Assembly (NCBI RefSeq): GCF_000375485.1
Contig: NZ_AQXE01000013.1
Coordinates: forward strand, 41,320 to 99,915
From: Desulfovibrio oxyclinae DSM 11498
GTDB lineage: Bacteria; Desulfobacterota; Desulfovibrionia; Desulfovibrionales; Desulfovibrionaceae
Direction: 5' to 3'
DNA length: 58,596 nucleotides
Shown here: positions 16,865-25,692 of the stretch, piece after piece
Position numbering within the stretch: position 1 is the stretch's first letter
Layout: each line of letters opens with the position of its first letter
Made by a program: the position numbers and the translations under genes
The notes under the pieces: generated by a model
Told to the model about the DNA's origin: nothing
The model's input: only the letters and a program-made list of their open reading frames with translations
Database searches by the model: none

Positions 16865-18246
16865 TCGCTCTCCTTCGAGTCCCTCAGGTTTTGCAGCAGG
16901 CGTTCAAGCACCGTCTCAAGTTCAACGATGTTATTATCGTCCAAGGTGGAACGTATGCGTTTAAGGTCAGCATCCAGATCATAGCCATGTTTTTTCAACG
17001 CTTTCTCCTGCTGCCTCATTCGTATGATGAGTGCGTTGTGCAGCCGGTCCAGCTCTTCCGGGATGCCCCCCATTTTTCTGACAGCATCCCGAAGGTTACG
17101 ATCATAGTTGATGGTTTTCCTGTAATTGCGGACCATCCCGTGCAGCTTCAGCACCGTTCCTTCGATTTTTTTGCGCATCTGGTCGTAGCTCTGAGTTGTG
17201 GCTCTGAGTTGGGCGTTGATGATCTTTGCCTCATGATGCAGCTGAGTGTGATCGTTGCGTGATATTTCGAGGGTCTCGCGGCTGGCCTTGGTGGCGGACT
17301 CCATGCTCTTCGCGAGTTCTTCGAATTTCTCCTCCAGCAGATTCAGATCGGCCTGAATGGATTTCTCCAGGTTCGTTGAACCGTTTTGCATTGTCTCGCA
17401 GAATGTGCGGGTGCTGTTCCGCATGGATTCCGTGCATTCTCGCGAGGCCTTGGCGCAGTCCGTAGCCGCGTGGCTCAGTTGGGAAAAGTGGTTGGAGAAT
17501 TCCGCTTTGAGCACAATCGTGATGGCTTCGGCGATTTCCTGTGCCGGGATGATTCGCTGCCCCCTGATGCTGGTATCGATGGATTCAAGTTTGCCGCAGA
17601 CCGCGTTGGAGTGAGTGTCCATTACGCTGATCATGTCCGTGGGCTGGTCGGCGAGGTTGCTGAAAAAACCTTTGATTATCTTTATCCCGATGGCACCGCC
17701 TATGCCCGCAACGCTGGACCAGAAGGCGAGCGAAAGCGTCAGCATGAGCTTCTTTATTTCCTGAAAGTGCTGGCCGAGAAATTTTGTTCTGTCAGACGCT
17801 TCCGACAGCTCGACCGCGCCAGTGCCCAGGGCCAGCCCGAGAAATGTGCCGAGGATGCCCAGCGAGGTCATGATGCTTCCCGCGTTCTCGGACAGATACA
17901 GCGTGAAGGTTCTCGGAGCGTCGGCCAGTTCCTCCGAGTTCTGCCAGCGGCGAATGTCGTATAGGATGACCGATATGAAGAGGGTCGCGATGAGGGCGAT
18001 GAAGGTGGCCGTGATGAAGACGGTCCAGAAACCGTTGTCCGGGAAGTCCAGCAACAGCGGGACGAAGAAGTTGGGCCACCAGATCAGCGCCTGCGTGAAG
18101 TAGGCTTGCGTCTGATGGCAGTGCAGGCCGAGACAATTTGATGAAACCGTCCACGCGCCCATGAATACGAATAGGGCGGCAACGGTCTGCATCAGGCGTC
18201 CGGGATTCGTCTGCCAGAGGGGGAGCAGTGGTGGTATCGGCGTCAT
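16861..18246 (-). CDS. ZorA-like MotA/TolQ/ExbB channel protein with coiled-coil tail
   Basis: A 461-residue protein with membrane segments near 19-37, 52-67, 73-96, 124-144 and 166-194. The SLGILGTFLGLALG (128-141) and LSLAFWSSVAGIGG segments are the conserved pore helices of the MotA/TolQ/ExbB family. After residue 200 comes a long, polar, helical tail (coiled coil about 230-400) of the kind seen in ZorA. Proton flow between it and the OmpA-domain partner is the expected activity. Its start has no strong ribosome binding site and lies 33 bases after the Sir2 stop. It could also be a non-defence MotA/OmpA envelope motor. Confidence 0.7.
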   Translation of the reverse strand: MTPIPPLLPLWQTNPGRLMQTVAALFVFMGAWTVSSNCLGLHCHQTQAYFTQALIWWPNFFVPLLLDFPDNGFWTVFITATFIALIATLFISVILYDIRRWQNSEELADAPRTFTLYLSENAGSIMTSLGILGTFLGLALGTGAVELSEASDRTKFLGQHFQEIKKLMLTLSLAFWSSVAGIGGAIGIKIIKGFFSNLADQPTDMISVMDTHSNAVCGKLESIDTSIRGQRIIPAQEIAEAITIVLKAEFSNHFSQLSHAATDCAKASRECTESMRNSTRTFCETMQNGSTNLEKSIQADLNLLEEKFEELAKSMESATKASRETLEISRNDHTQLHHEAKIINAQLRATTQSYDQMRKKIEGTVLKLHGMVRNYRKTINYDRNLRDAVRKMGGIPEELDRLHNALIIRMRQQEKALKKHGYDLDADLKRIRSTLDDNNIVELETVLERLLQNLRDSKESE

Positions 18247-18279
18247 GCGAAAACCGATACAGAATTTACCTTATAAAGT

Positions 18280-19017
18280 CTACCCTATAAGTAGGGGCTG
18301 GAGCATGAGTCTGGGGAGGATTTCTCCGGCCTTGCCGTGAAGGGCGAAGTCCATGAATCCGGTGTTGGGCGTGGGTTCAAGGTTGACCTCGACCGTGACG
18401 GCGCCGTGCCGGTTGGCGAGGTCCGCGAGGGATGCGGCGGGCTGGACCAACCCGGAGGTGCCTATCACCAACAGAATATCCGCATTGGCTGCGGCTTCGA
18501 CGGATGAGTGCAGGGTGCCCGGTTCGAGTTGTTCTCCGAACCAGACCACGTCCGGCCTGAGCAGGGCGTTGCATCCGGGGCACTTGGGCAGCGGCGGGAG
18601 CACGTCGTGGTCTTCGGTCTTGAAGGTGCACTGGGGGCAGCGCACGCGCCAGATGTTTCCGTGCAGTTCAAGGACGCTCTCGCTGCCTGCCTGCTGATGC
18701 AGGCCGTCCACATTCTGGGTGATGAGGTTGAATGAGGGGGTGGCCGCCTCCATGGCGGCCAGCGCTTCATGGGCAGGATTGGGCCGGCACTGGCGCAGCA
18801 TGTCGCGTCGCCAGTTGTAGAAGTCCCATACTTTCTGCGGATCGCGTGCAAAGGCCTCAGGGTGCGCAAGGTCCTCGGCGCGCAGGCCGTTCCACAATCC
18901 GTCGGCCCCGCGAAACGTAGGCACGCCGGATTCCGCGGAAACCCCCGCGCCGGTGAGGACCACGATGCGTTCTGCGCCGTCCACGAGCGCTTTGACTGTT
19001 TCGATGCTGGCTATCAT
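18280..19017 (-). CDS. cobB: Sir2-family NAD-dependent protein deacylase
   Basis: A 245-residue class III sirtuin. GAGVSAESGVPTFRG (23-37) binds NAD, QNVDGLH (101-107) and catalytic His119 follow, and Cys127, Cys130, Cys146 and Cys149 make the zinc site. Tyr67 and Arg70 (FYNWRR) match the Tyr-Arg pair that confers desuccinylase/demalonylase ability on SIRT5 and CobB. It removes acyl groups from lysines, producing nicotinamide and O-acyl-ADP-ribose. It is the first gene of a minus-strand run with the ZorAB-like pair, 33 bases apart. The intact zinc site favours a deacylase over a defence NADase. Confidence 0.9.
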   Translation of the reverse strand: MIASIETVKALVDGAERIVVLTGAGVSAESGVPTFRGADGLWNGLRAEDLAHPEAFARDPQKVWDFYNWRRDMLRQCRPNPAHEALAAMEAATPSFNLITQNVDGLHQQAGSESVLELHGNIWRVRCPQCTFKTEDHDVLPPLPKCPGCNALLRPDVVWFGEQLEPGTLHSSVEAAANADILLVIGTSGLVQPAASLADLANRHGAVTVEVNLEPTPNTGFMDFALHGKAGEILPRLMLQPLLIG

Positions 19018-19113
19018 TTTTACACGCTATCCCACCCCATAATCCAAATCAATCGACATTTTTAAGAAGACTTGCAAAGCGCAAACGACCTGAGTATGTT
19101 TCGCTTCTCGTTT

Positions 19114-19131
19114 TTGTGAAATATCGATCAA
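19114..19131. promoter_or_regulatory. Possible Rex-type operator upstream of icd
   Basis: TTGTGAAATATCGATCAA has a perfect left half (TTGTGAAA) and a degenerate right half compared with the Desulfovibrio Rex operator TTGTGAAATATTTCACAA. It lies 25 bases before the icd start. Only about half the palindrome matches, so the call is tentative. Confidence 0.3.
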
Positions 19132-19155
19132 ACATTATGACGCGTGGAGGGTGCT

Positions 19156-20295
19156 TTGACACAGCGCACGGTATATTTCATAGAAGGTGACGGCATCGGC
19201 CCCGAGGTCTGGGCATCCGCCCGCCCGGTGCTTGATGCGGCCATGGACAAGGCCTATGGCGGAAGCAACTCGCTCGACTGGGTGGAGCTGCTCGCCGGGG
19301 AAAAGGCGTTTGCCGAAACCGGTGAATATCTTCCCCAGACCACCATGGACGCCCTCGCAAAGGCCGAACTGGCCATGAAGGGCCCGCTGGGAACTCCGGT
19401 GGGAAAGGGTTTTCGCAGCCTGAACGTAACCATGCGGCAGGCCTTTGACCTGTACGCCTGCATCCGTCCGGTGCGGCATTTCGCTGGCATTGAGTCCCCG
19501 GTCAAGCATCCCGAGCGTGTCGACATGGTCGTTTTCCGCGAAAACACCGAAGACGTGTACGCGGGCATCGAGTACGCCTCCGGCAGCGCGGAAGCCAAGA
19601 AGCTCATCGCATTCCTGCGTGACGAACTGGGTGCGGACGTTGACCCCAGTGCGGGCGTTGGCATCAAGCCCATGACCGAAAAAGGCAGCAAGCGTCTTGT
19701 ACGCCGTGCCATCGAGTTCGCCGCACGCGAAGGCCGCGAATCCGTGACGCTGGTGCACAAGGGCAACATCATGAAGACCACCGAAGGCGCGTTCCGGGCG
19801 TGGGGCTATGAAGTTGCCGAGCAGGAATTTGCCGGGACCTGCGTCATGGAAGGCGAAGAGGGCAAGGTCGTGGTCAAGGACCGCATCGCCGACGCCATGT
19901 TCCAGGAATGCCTCATGCGTCCGGAACAGTATTCCGTGGTCGCCACAAGCAACCTCAACGGCGACTATATCTCTGACGCGCTCGCCGCACAGGTCGGCGG
20001 ACTCGGGCTGGCCCCGGGCGTGAACATGGGCGATACGCTCGCCATGTTCGAAGCGACCCACGGCACGGCCCCCACCATCGCGGGCAAGGACATGGCCAAC
20101 CCCGGAAGCCTGATCCTTTCCGGCGCCATGCTGCTGGACCACGCCGGTTTCGGCGAAGCTGCCGAATTGGTGCGCGGCTCCGTGGAAAAGGCGCTGGCCG
20201 CTCGCAAGGTCACGGTCGATCTGGCCTCGCAGATTCCCGGCGCCCAGCAGGTCGGCTGCCGTGAGTTCGGCGAGATCATTCTGGCCGGTATCTAA
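19156..20295 (+). CDS. icd: Isocitrate dehydrogenase
   Basis: About 379 residues, the compact bacterial form that converts isocitrate to 2-oxoglutarate and CO2. Motifs: FIEGDGIGPEV near the N terminus, the isocitrate-phosphate region, FRENTEDVYAGIEY, KGNIMKTTEGAF, and NLNGDYISDALAAQVGG followed by EATHGTAP. I prefer the TTG at 19156 because GGAGGG sits just upstream; a GTG at 19144 would lie within that ribosome binding site region. NADP is the usual cofactor in this form but cannot be proven here. The gene ends at a strong terminator. With citrate synthase it supplies 2-oxoglutarate for biosynthesis. Confidence 0.9.
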   Translation: MTQRTVYFIEGDGIGPEVWASARPVLDAAMDKAYGGSNSLDWVELLAGEKAFAETGEYLPQTTMDALAKAELAMKGPLGTPVGKGFRSLNVTMRQAFDLYACIRPVRHFAGIESPVKHPERVDMVVFRENTEDVYAGIEYASGSAEAKKLIAFLRDELGADVDPSAGVGIKPMTEKGSKRLVRRAIEFAAREGRESVTLVHKGNIMKTTEGAFRAWGYEVAEQEFAGTCVMEGEEGKVVVKDRIADAMFQECLMRPEQYSVVATSNLNGDYISDALAAQVGGLGLAPGVNMGDTLAMFEATHGTAPTIAGKDMANPGSLILSGAMLLDHAGFGEAAELVRGSVEKALAARKVTVDLASQIPGAQQVGCREFGEIILAGI

Positions 20296-20305
20296 TTACG
20301 AAACG

Positions 20306-20341
20306 ACCGCCGCGGATCCATCGGGTTCGCGGCGGTTTTTC
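20306..20341 (+). terminator. Rho-independent terminator after icd
   Basis: ACCGCCGCG and CGCGGCGGT form a 9-bp perfect stem with a 13-base loop, followed by TTTTT. The T-run ends only 6 bases before the lysE ATG. Confidence 0.9.
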
Positions 20342-20346
20342 ATACT

Positions 20347-20976
20347 ATGATCGAATTATCCCAACTCGCGCTTTTCGCCGGTGCTGTCTTCGTTCTGGCG
20401 CTCACGCCCGGACCGGACATCCTTTATGTTCTGGCCCGTGGTATTTCGCAGGGCCGCAAGGCGGGGCTGTGTGCCGCGGCCGGGTTCAATCTGGGCGTGA
20501 TCGTGCATACGTTTTTTGCTGCGTTCGGCGTTTCCGCCGTGCTGGCGGCCTCGGCCACGGCCTTTACCATCATCAAGCTCGCGGGGGCGGCCTATCTGGT
20601 TTATCTCGGGATCATGATGTTTCGCAGTGCGGCCACGGCGAGTGCGATAGGGGGAGACAAAAGCACGATCCCCACTGCAACCATTTTCCGCCAGTCCATT
20701 GTGGCCAACGTGCTCAATCCGAAGGTGGCCCTGTTCTTTCTGGCGTTTCTGCCTCAGTTCACGGACCCGAACCGGGGACCGGTGGTGTTTCAGATGATAC
20801 TGCTCGGGGCCGTGTTCATGCTCGTTTCTTTTTCCGTTTTCGCGGCGGTTGCCCTGTTCAGCGGCGCAGTCGGCGAACGGCTCCGTACGGGGCCGGAGAT
20901 GGAGCGCGCCCTCAACCGGACCGCCGGAACCGTTCTGGTGGGACTGGGTGTGACGCTGGCGCTTTCCGACGTCTGA
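20347..20976 (+). CDS. LysE/RhtB-family amino-acid or metabolite exporter
   Basis: A 209-residue inner-membrane protein with about six hydrophobic segments and the family signature LALTPGPDILYVLARGISQGRKAG (residues 18-41), plus the YLVYLGIMMFRS and NPKVALFFLAFLPQF motifs. It is expected to export amino acids or related small molecules; the exact substrate is unknown. The ATG at 20347 is the only plausible start, yet the icd terminator T-run ends 6 bases upstream and no ribosome binding site is visible. The message may therefore come from read-through or be leaderless. Confidence 0.88.
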   Translation: MIELSQLALFAGAVFVLALTPGPDILYVLARGISQGRKAGLCAAAGFNLGVIVHTFFAAFGVSAVLAASATAFTIIKLAGAAYLVYLGIMMFRSAATASAIGGDKSTIPTATIFRQSIVANVLNPKVALFFLAFLPQFTDPNRGPVVFQMILLGAVFMLVSFSVFAAVALFSGAVGERLRTGPEMERALNRTAGTVLVGLGVTLALSDV

Positions 20977-21059
20977 GTTTTCCGCCCTTTGAGATCGACT
21001 TTTCTTGACGCTTGAACCGACTGCGGTTAGGGCCTGATCGAAAGGACGGGAAAACGATC

Positions 21060-21572
21060 ATGCGACGTGCCGAACTCGACGCTTCCTTGCGCTATCTGCT
21101 CGCCGCTCCGTGGCCGCACGCCACGGCGCTCGTTTCGCTTTGCATTGCGGCCGTGCTCACGGTCTGCGGCTTCACGCTGGAGGCCGAGGGCGAGTTCCGG
21201 CTCGGCGGGGCGGTCTGCCTGTGGGCGGTGTTCTGGCTGGTGGTGGCGTTTTTCGCCGGGGCTGATGGCATCTCCCGTAACAGGGAGTATCGCAGGTTGC
21301 GGCGGATGTTCATGCGCTACGGGGTCAGTGAGCGAATACTGGAGACCGTCGCCCGTTCCCGCTGCCAGCGCGATGCGGCCCTTCGTGCGGCGGAGGATGT
21401 GGGGGCACGTGCTCGGGCGGAAGCCTACTTCCGGTCCCTCGGCTACCGCTGGTATCACATCCTGCCCGATGCCGTGGTGCGCAATCCGTTCGTCTTCCTG
21501 AGCCCTTCCTTTCTGCGCACATCGTTCATGCCGGGCAAGCGCGTCCGTCGTCAGCGCATCAGGTCGAAGTAA
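21060..21572 (+). CDS. Small membrane protein, unknown function
   Basis: A 170-residue protein with two adjacent hydrophobic segments (about 16-36 and 45-64) and a basic cytoplasmic C-terminal part rich in Arg with an Arg-Ala helical stretch. No family is recognised. The ATG at 21060 follows an AGGA sequence at long spacing; a TTG 16 codons earlier is possible. Its last 22 bases overlap the convergent TRAP binding-protein gene. Confidence 0.55.
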   Translation: MRRAELDASLRYLLAAPWPHATALVSLCIAAVLTVCGFTLEAEGEFRLGGAVCLWAVFWLVVAFFAGADGISRNREYRRLRRMFMRYGVSERILETVARSRCQRDAALRAAEDVGARARAEAYFRSLGYRWYHILPDAVVRNPFVFLSPSFLRTSFMPGKRVRRQRIRSK

Positions 21573-22618
21573 CCCAGATTCGCCATTCTTCCCCATCCCA
21601 GCCAGCTGGACATGAACCGCTTGTAACTTTCGTGCACGCGTCTGGCGCGGACGCTCTTGCCAGCTTCGTTTTCCACGGTCTCGTCGGCGACTCGCTGAAA
21701 GAGTTCAAGCAGCTTTACGGGGAAAGGGGCCACCGTGATCTCGGGATTGTCGCGCAGGCGCTTTATGGCTCTGCCGTTAAGGACCGCGAACCTGGTGACG
21801 ATGTGTTGGGTCACGTCCGCTGCGCAACTTCTGACGATCTCCTTGAGGTGCTGGGGCAGGGCGTCATAGGCGTGGCTGTTGATGCCCAGTTCGAGTATCC
21901 CTGAGGGTTCCTGCCAGCCGGGGTAGTAATAGTGCGAGGCGACCGTGTCGAGTCCCAGCCGGATGTCGATGTGCGGGCCGATCCAGTCCGCCGCGTCAAG
22001 CCGATTTGATTGCATGGCCGGGACAAGGTCCGATGCCGGAAACTGCACTGGTTCGGCGCCGAGTTTCGCGTAGATTCGCGCACCCAGACCGGGGATTCTG
22101 ATCCGCAGCCCGTTCAGGTCCGCAGGCTCTTCGAGCGGAGCCTTGAACCATCCGCCCATCTGCATTCCCGTGGCTCCCATGGGGAAGGGCACTATGCTGA
22201 AACGGCGGTAGATGTCCTGCCAGAGCGAGAGGCCCTCGTCACCGAGAATCCATGCCAGACAGCCTTCCGCGTTCATGCCGAAGGGCACTGATGAAAACCA
22301 AGCCGTGGCAGGTTCGATGTCATCCCAGTAATAGGAAGAGGCGTGGTAGCACTGAATTTCGTTCTGGGAGGCGGCGTCGAAGACATCAAGGGCGCCCATG
22401 ATCTCCCCGGCTGCGTGCAGTTCTATTTCCAGCTCGCCCTGGCTGAGAACATTGACTCGTTCGGCAAAGAGTTGAGCGCCGTCGTGCATTACCGGCATGT
22501 TTCTGGGCCATGCCGTGGCCATGCGCCAGCGAATGGGATCACTGCCCGTACCGGAAGTCGGGGTGCAGGCCGCAAGGGTCATTGCCCCGGCGCCGGCGAA
22601 AAACTCTCTGCGTTTCAT
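21551..22618 (-). CDS. TRAP transporter substrate-binding protein (DctP/TakP-like), orphan
   Basis: A 355-residue periplasmic binding protein. The N terminus MKRREFFAGAGAMTLAAC combines a twin-arginine-like motif with a lipobox Cys18, so it is probably exported and membrane-anchored. The HASSYYWDDIEPATAWFSSVPFGM region is typical of TakP-like proteins, which bind 2-keto acids or similar carboxylates, and the GLRIRIPGLGARIYAKLGAEP segment is a DctP hallmark. No dctQ or dctM membrane gene lies next to it, so it must use components encoded elsewhere or act as a sensor. Confidence 0.85.
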   Translation of the reverse strand: MKRREFFAGAGAMTLAACTPTSGTGSDPIRWRMATAWPRNMPVMHDGAQLFAERVNVLSQGELEIELHAAGEIMGALDVFDAASQNEIQCYHASSYYWDDIEPATAWFSSVPFGMNAEGCLAWILGDEGLSLWQDIYRRFSIVPFPMGATGMQMGGWFKAPLEEPADLNGLRIRIPGLGARIYAKLGAEPVQFPASDLVPAMQSNRLDAADWIGPHIDIRLGLDTVASHYYYPGWQEPSGILELGINSHAYDALPQHLKEIVRSCAADVTQHIVTRFAVLNGRAIKRLRDNPEITVAPFPVKLLELFQRVADETVENEAGKSVRARRVHESYKRFMSSWLGWGRMANLGYFDLMR

Positions 22619-22656
22619 GCCGCAGGCTTAGCAGAAAGCGCCGTGGTGGACAATTA

Positions 22657-24309
22657 TTAGGAAGTGAAGTCCTGCATCCCGCAACGTTTGCAGTCGCCGC
22701 AGTCAATTCCCGGGCAGCCCGGTGTCACCACGGCCTTTTGCGCCTGATGCCATTCCCTCAGCATGAACGCGCGTCGCACGCCTATGTCCACACATTCCCA
22801 CGGAAACGGTTCGTCGTCCGCACGCACGCGATCGAGATACTCGGAAGGGTCGCCGTCCCAGCGTTTGAGGGCCTTTTTCCAGCCGCCGTGCTTTGCGGCG
22901 AGCATGATGAAATCGGCAATGCGCTCGTCGCCGCGAGCCAGCAGCCCCTGAAGTCGGGCCTGGAACGGGCTGTCGTGGGTGAGCGTCAATCCCTTGTATG
23001 GTTTGACGAGCTTGCGGAGCTGTTTCAGGCGGCGATCAAGCTGTTCTTCCGTCGCCATGGGAGCCCACTGGAATGGCGTCCAAGGCTTGGGGACGAGGCA
23101 GCTCGCGCCAAGCGTGATGCGCATGAAGGATTTCTTGCGTCCGCCGGGTTCTTCGGAGCGGATGTCGATGATGCGCTGCATGAAGCTGGAGAGTTCTTCG
23201 TAGTCTTCGTCCGTTTCACCGGGCCAGCCAACGATGATGTAGCTCTTGAGGTGGTTCACCCCGTAGCGGGCGCACAGGCGTACGGCCTTGAGAAAGTCGT
23301 CCGGGTCGAGCTTCTTGCTTGCCATGTTGCGCAGCCGCTCGCTGGCTCCCTCAAGGGCGAGGGTGATGGTGCGGATGCCGCACTGACGCAGGAACACCAG
23401 CAGTTCCTCGGTGATGCCGTCCGCGCGCATGGACGACAGGGAAAACTTGGTCTTGCGTTCCTTGAGCCATTTCAGGAACGGCAACAGGTCGGGCCAGTCC
23501 GTGAGCGCGGTGCCCACGAGGCCCACCTTGAGCGGATTGGTGCGTTCCACCACGTCCTTCATGACATCTATGTCGGCGTGACGGGGTGGACGGTAGATGT
23601 ATCCTGCGGCGCAGAAGCGGCAGCCGTAGGGGCAGCCGCGGTTCACTTCCAGCAGCAGGGTGTCCTTGAAGGTGGCCGTGGGACTGACGAAGCAGGACCA
23701 CGCCGGATCGGGGAGTTTGCTGCCGAGGGCGGACACCACTCGGCGCACGGGCGTTTTCGATCTGCCCGGAACGTAGACGCCTGGACGGTCCTTGACCGCC
23801 TCCAGAAAGTCGGACTTGCTTCCACCCGCGAAAATGTGTTCGCGCAGGTCGAGAAGCAGTTGCAGGTGGTCCTCGTTGGCCTCTCCCACCCAGAAGAGAT
23901 CCACGAACGGCGCGATGGGCGCCGGGTTCAGGAAGGCGGGCGGCCCGCCTGCGAGAACCAGAGGGAAGTCCGGGCGTTCCGCCGCAAGCGGCGGAACGCC
24001 CGAGGCCTCCAGGGTGCGCGCGAGAAGGAGATAATCCTCCTCATATGTCACGCTGAAGGCGAGGACAGGGAATGAGGATAGTGGGTGGGATGCCTCCCTC
24101 GATACAGGCTCGCCGCCGTCCGGGCCGTGTCCGGTCTTATCCGGAAACACGCGCTCAACCGCCATGCGCGGTTCCTCCGCAAGGAGGCGGTAGACGGCTT
24201 GCCAGCCGAGGGTCGACACTGCCAGCGCCTCACCTCCGGGCACCACGATGGCCGTGGGCAGCCGACCGCCGTGGTCTGGAGCCAAAGGCTCCTCCCGGCC
24301 GTAAAACAA
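22657..24309 (-). CDS. B12-binding-like/radical SAM protein, start uncertain
   Basis: A 550-residue radical SAM protein with the cluster motif CPYGCRFC (Cys226, Cys230, Cys233), an N-terminal Rossmann-like region, and a C-terminal cysteine cluster CPGIDCGDCKRCGM that may hold a second iron-sulfur centre. The substrate is unknown; the architecture recalls large uncharacterised enzymes near YgiQ and RimO. The first usable start codon is the TTG at 24309, but it lacks a ribosome binding site. A GGAGG near 24338-24342 instead precedes an in-frame ATA at 24330, so the true start may be non-standard. It follows ftsZ by 78 bases. Confidence 0.75.
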   Translation of the reverse strand: MFYGREEPLAPDHGGRLPTAIVVPGGEALAVSTLGWQAVYRLLAEEPRMAVERVFPDKTGHGPDGGEPVSREASHPLSSFPVLAFSVTYEEDYLLLARTLEASGVPPLAAERPDFPLVLAGGPPAFLNPAPIAPFVDLFWVGEANEDHLQLLLDLREHIFAGGSKSDFLEAVKDRPGVYVPGRSKTPVRRVVSALGSKLPDPAWSCFVSPTATFKDTLLLEVNRGCPYGCRFCAAGYIYRPPRHADIDVMKDVVERTNPLKVGLVGTALTDWPDLLPFLKWLKERKTKFSLSSMRADGITEELLVFLRQCGIRTITLALEGASERLRNMASKKLDPDDFLKAVRLCARYGVNHLKSYIIVGWPGETDEDYEELSSFMQRIIDIRSEEPGGRKKSFMRITLGASCLVPKPWTPFQWAPMATEEQLDRRLKQLRKLVKPYKGLTLTHDSPFQARLQGLLARGDERIADFIMLAAKHGGWKKALKRWDGDPSEYLDRVRADDEPFPWECVDIGVRRAFMLREWHQAQKAVVTPGCPGIDCGDCKRCGMQDFTS

Positions 24310-24387
24310 CTGATGCTTTGCGTTAGCTATGGCGAATCCCTCCGCCCGCCAAGGCGCGGTCTGGCAAATTCCTCATGGACGCCTCCG

Positions 24388-25656
24388 TTAGTCCGCGTTT
24401 CTGCGGATGAATGCGGGGACGTCGAAATCGTCTTCCTCGAAGATGAATTCCTCTTCACCCGGTCCGGCCACGGCGCGGCGGGAGACCTGCTGCTGCGGAG
24501 CGGGTTCCTCGGCGGCAGCGGCGCCCTTGCGCAGGTAGGCCGGGATGTTGCGGTTCTCTTCGACGACGCGGCGATGGCCTTCGCGCATGCCGGAGCGTGC
24601 GGTCTGTTCCTGGCTCTGTCCGCGGGACATGCCCCGGGGTCCGAGCAGCATCATCTTCTGCTGGTCGGCCTTGGACATCTGCGGCTCGGGCTCTTCCATG
24701 GCCTGCTGGATGCCGGTGGCGATCACGGTGATGCGCATTTCGTCGCCCGCGTCCGGGTCGAAAACCGTACCGAAGAAGATTTCCGCGTCTTCGTGGGCTT
24801 CCTTGTAAATGATGTCGGCGGCCTCGGAGACCTCGTCGATGAGCATGTCCGGGCCGCAGGTGATGTTGATGAGCACGCCCTTTGCGCCTTCGATGGACAC
24901 GTCTTCCAGCAGCGGGCTGGTGATGGCCTTCATGGCCGCTTCCTTGGCGCGTCCTTCTCCGGAGGAGATGCCGGTGCCCATGAGCGCCATGCCGGAGCTG
25001 GCCATGGCGGCCTTCACGTCCGCGAAGTCGAGGTTGATCAGGCCGTGTACGGTGATGAGGTCCGCGATGCCCTTGACCGCGTAGTAGAGCACTTCGTCGG
25101 CCTGCTTGAGCATGTCGGCGAACGCGGCCTTTTTGGCGGCGAGCTGCAGCAGGCGGTCGTTGGGGATGGTGATGATGGAGTCCACCACTTCGGACAGGGC
25201 CTTGATACCCTTTTCGGCGGAGCCGAGGCGGCGGCGTCCCTCGAAGTAGAAAGGCTTGGTCACGACGCCCACGGTGAGCGCGCCCATTTCACGGGCGATC
25301 TCGGCGACGACGGGCGCGGAGCCGGTGCCGGTGCCGCCGCCCATGCCTGCGGTGATGAAGACCATGTCGGCGCCTTCGAGGGAGGCGCGGATCTGGTCCA
25401 CGGATTCCTGCGCGGCTTCGCGGCCGATGTCCGGATTGGCGCCTGCACCCAGACCCTTGGTGAGCTTTTCGCCCATCTGGATCTTGTGTTCGGCAAGCGA
25501 TTTGTGGATGTCCTGCGAATCGGTGTTGGCAACGATGAATTTCACGCCCTTGAGCGCGGACTGAATCATGTTGTTGACCGCGTTTCCGCCACCGCCGCCG
25601 CAACCGACGACTTTGATCTTCGCATTGGTGTCGTGTTCGATTTCAAAGTATTCCAT
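24388..25656 (-). CDS. ftsZ: Cell division GTPase FtsZ
   Basis: A 422-residue tubulin-like GTPase that forms the cytokinetic ring. [12 protein letters not shown] near residue 20 and the tubulin signature [11 protein letters not shown] give the nucleotide site; the T7 loop NLDFADVK follows. After a flexible linker the C terminus ends in [12 protein letters not shown], the conserved tail that binds FtsA. It is the last division gene of the cluster, 36 bases after ftsA. No insertion or truncation is seen. Confidence 0.98.
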   Translation of the reverse strand: MEYFEIEHDTNAKIKVVGCGGGGGNAVNNMIQSALKGVKFIVANTDSQDIHKSLAEHKIQMGEKLTKGLGAGANPDIGREAAQESVDQIRASLEGADMVFITAGMGGGTGTGSAPVVAEIAREMGALTVGVVTKPFYFEGRRRLGSAEKGIKALSEVVDSIITIPNDRLLQLAAKKAAFADMLKQADEVLYYAVKGIADLITVHGLINLDFADVKAAMASSGMALMGTGISSGEGRAKEAAMKAITSPLLEDVSIEGAKGVLINITCGPDMLIDEVSEAADIIYKEAHEDAEIFFGTVFDPDAGDEMRITVIATGIQQAMEEPEPQMSKADQQKMMLLGPRGMSRGQSQEQTARSGMREGHRRVVEENRNIPAYLRKGAAAAEEPAPQQQVSRRAVAGPGEEEFIFEEDDFDVPAFIRRNAD

Positions 25657-25692
25657 TGTTTCCTCCTTCCCTGGGTTTCCCTGTTCTTCCCG

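Noticed and set aside
18280..19017. Sir2 protein as a defence NADase
   Set aside because: It is a single-domain, zinc-site-containing sirtuin with Tyr/Arg acyl-specificity residues, matching CobB deacylases better than fused defence Sir2 proteins; kept only as a context point.
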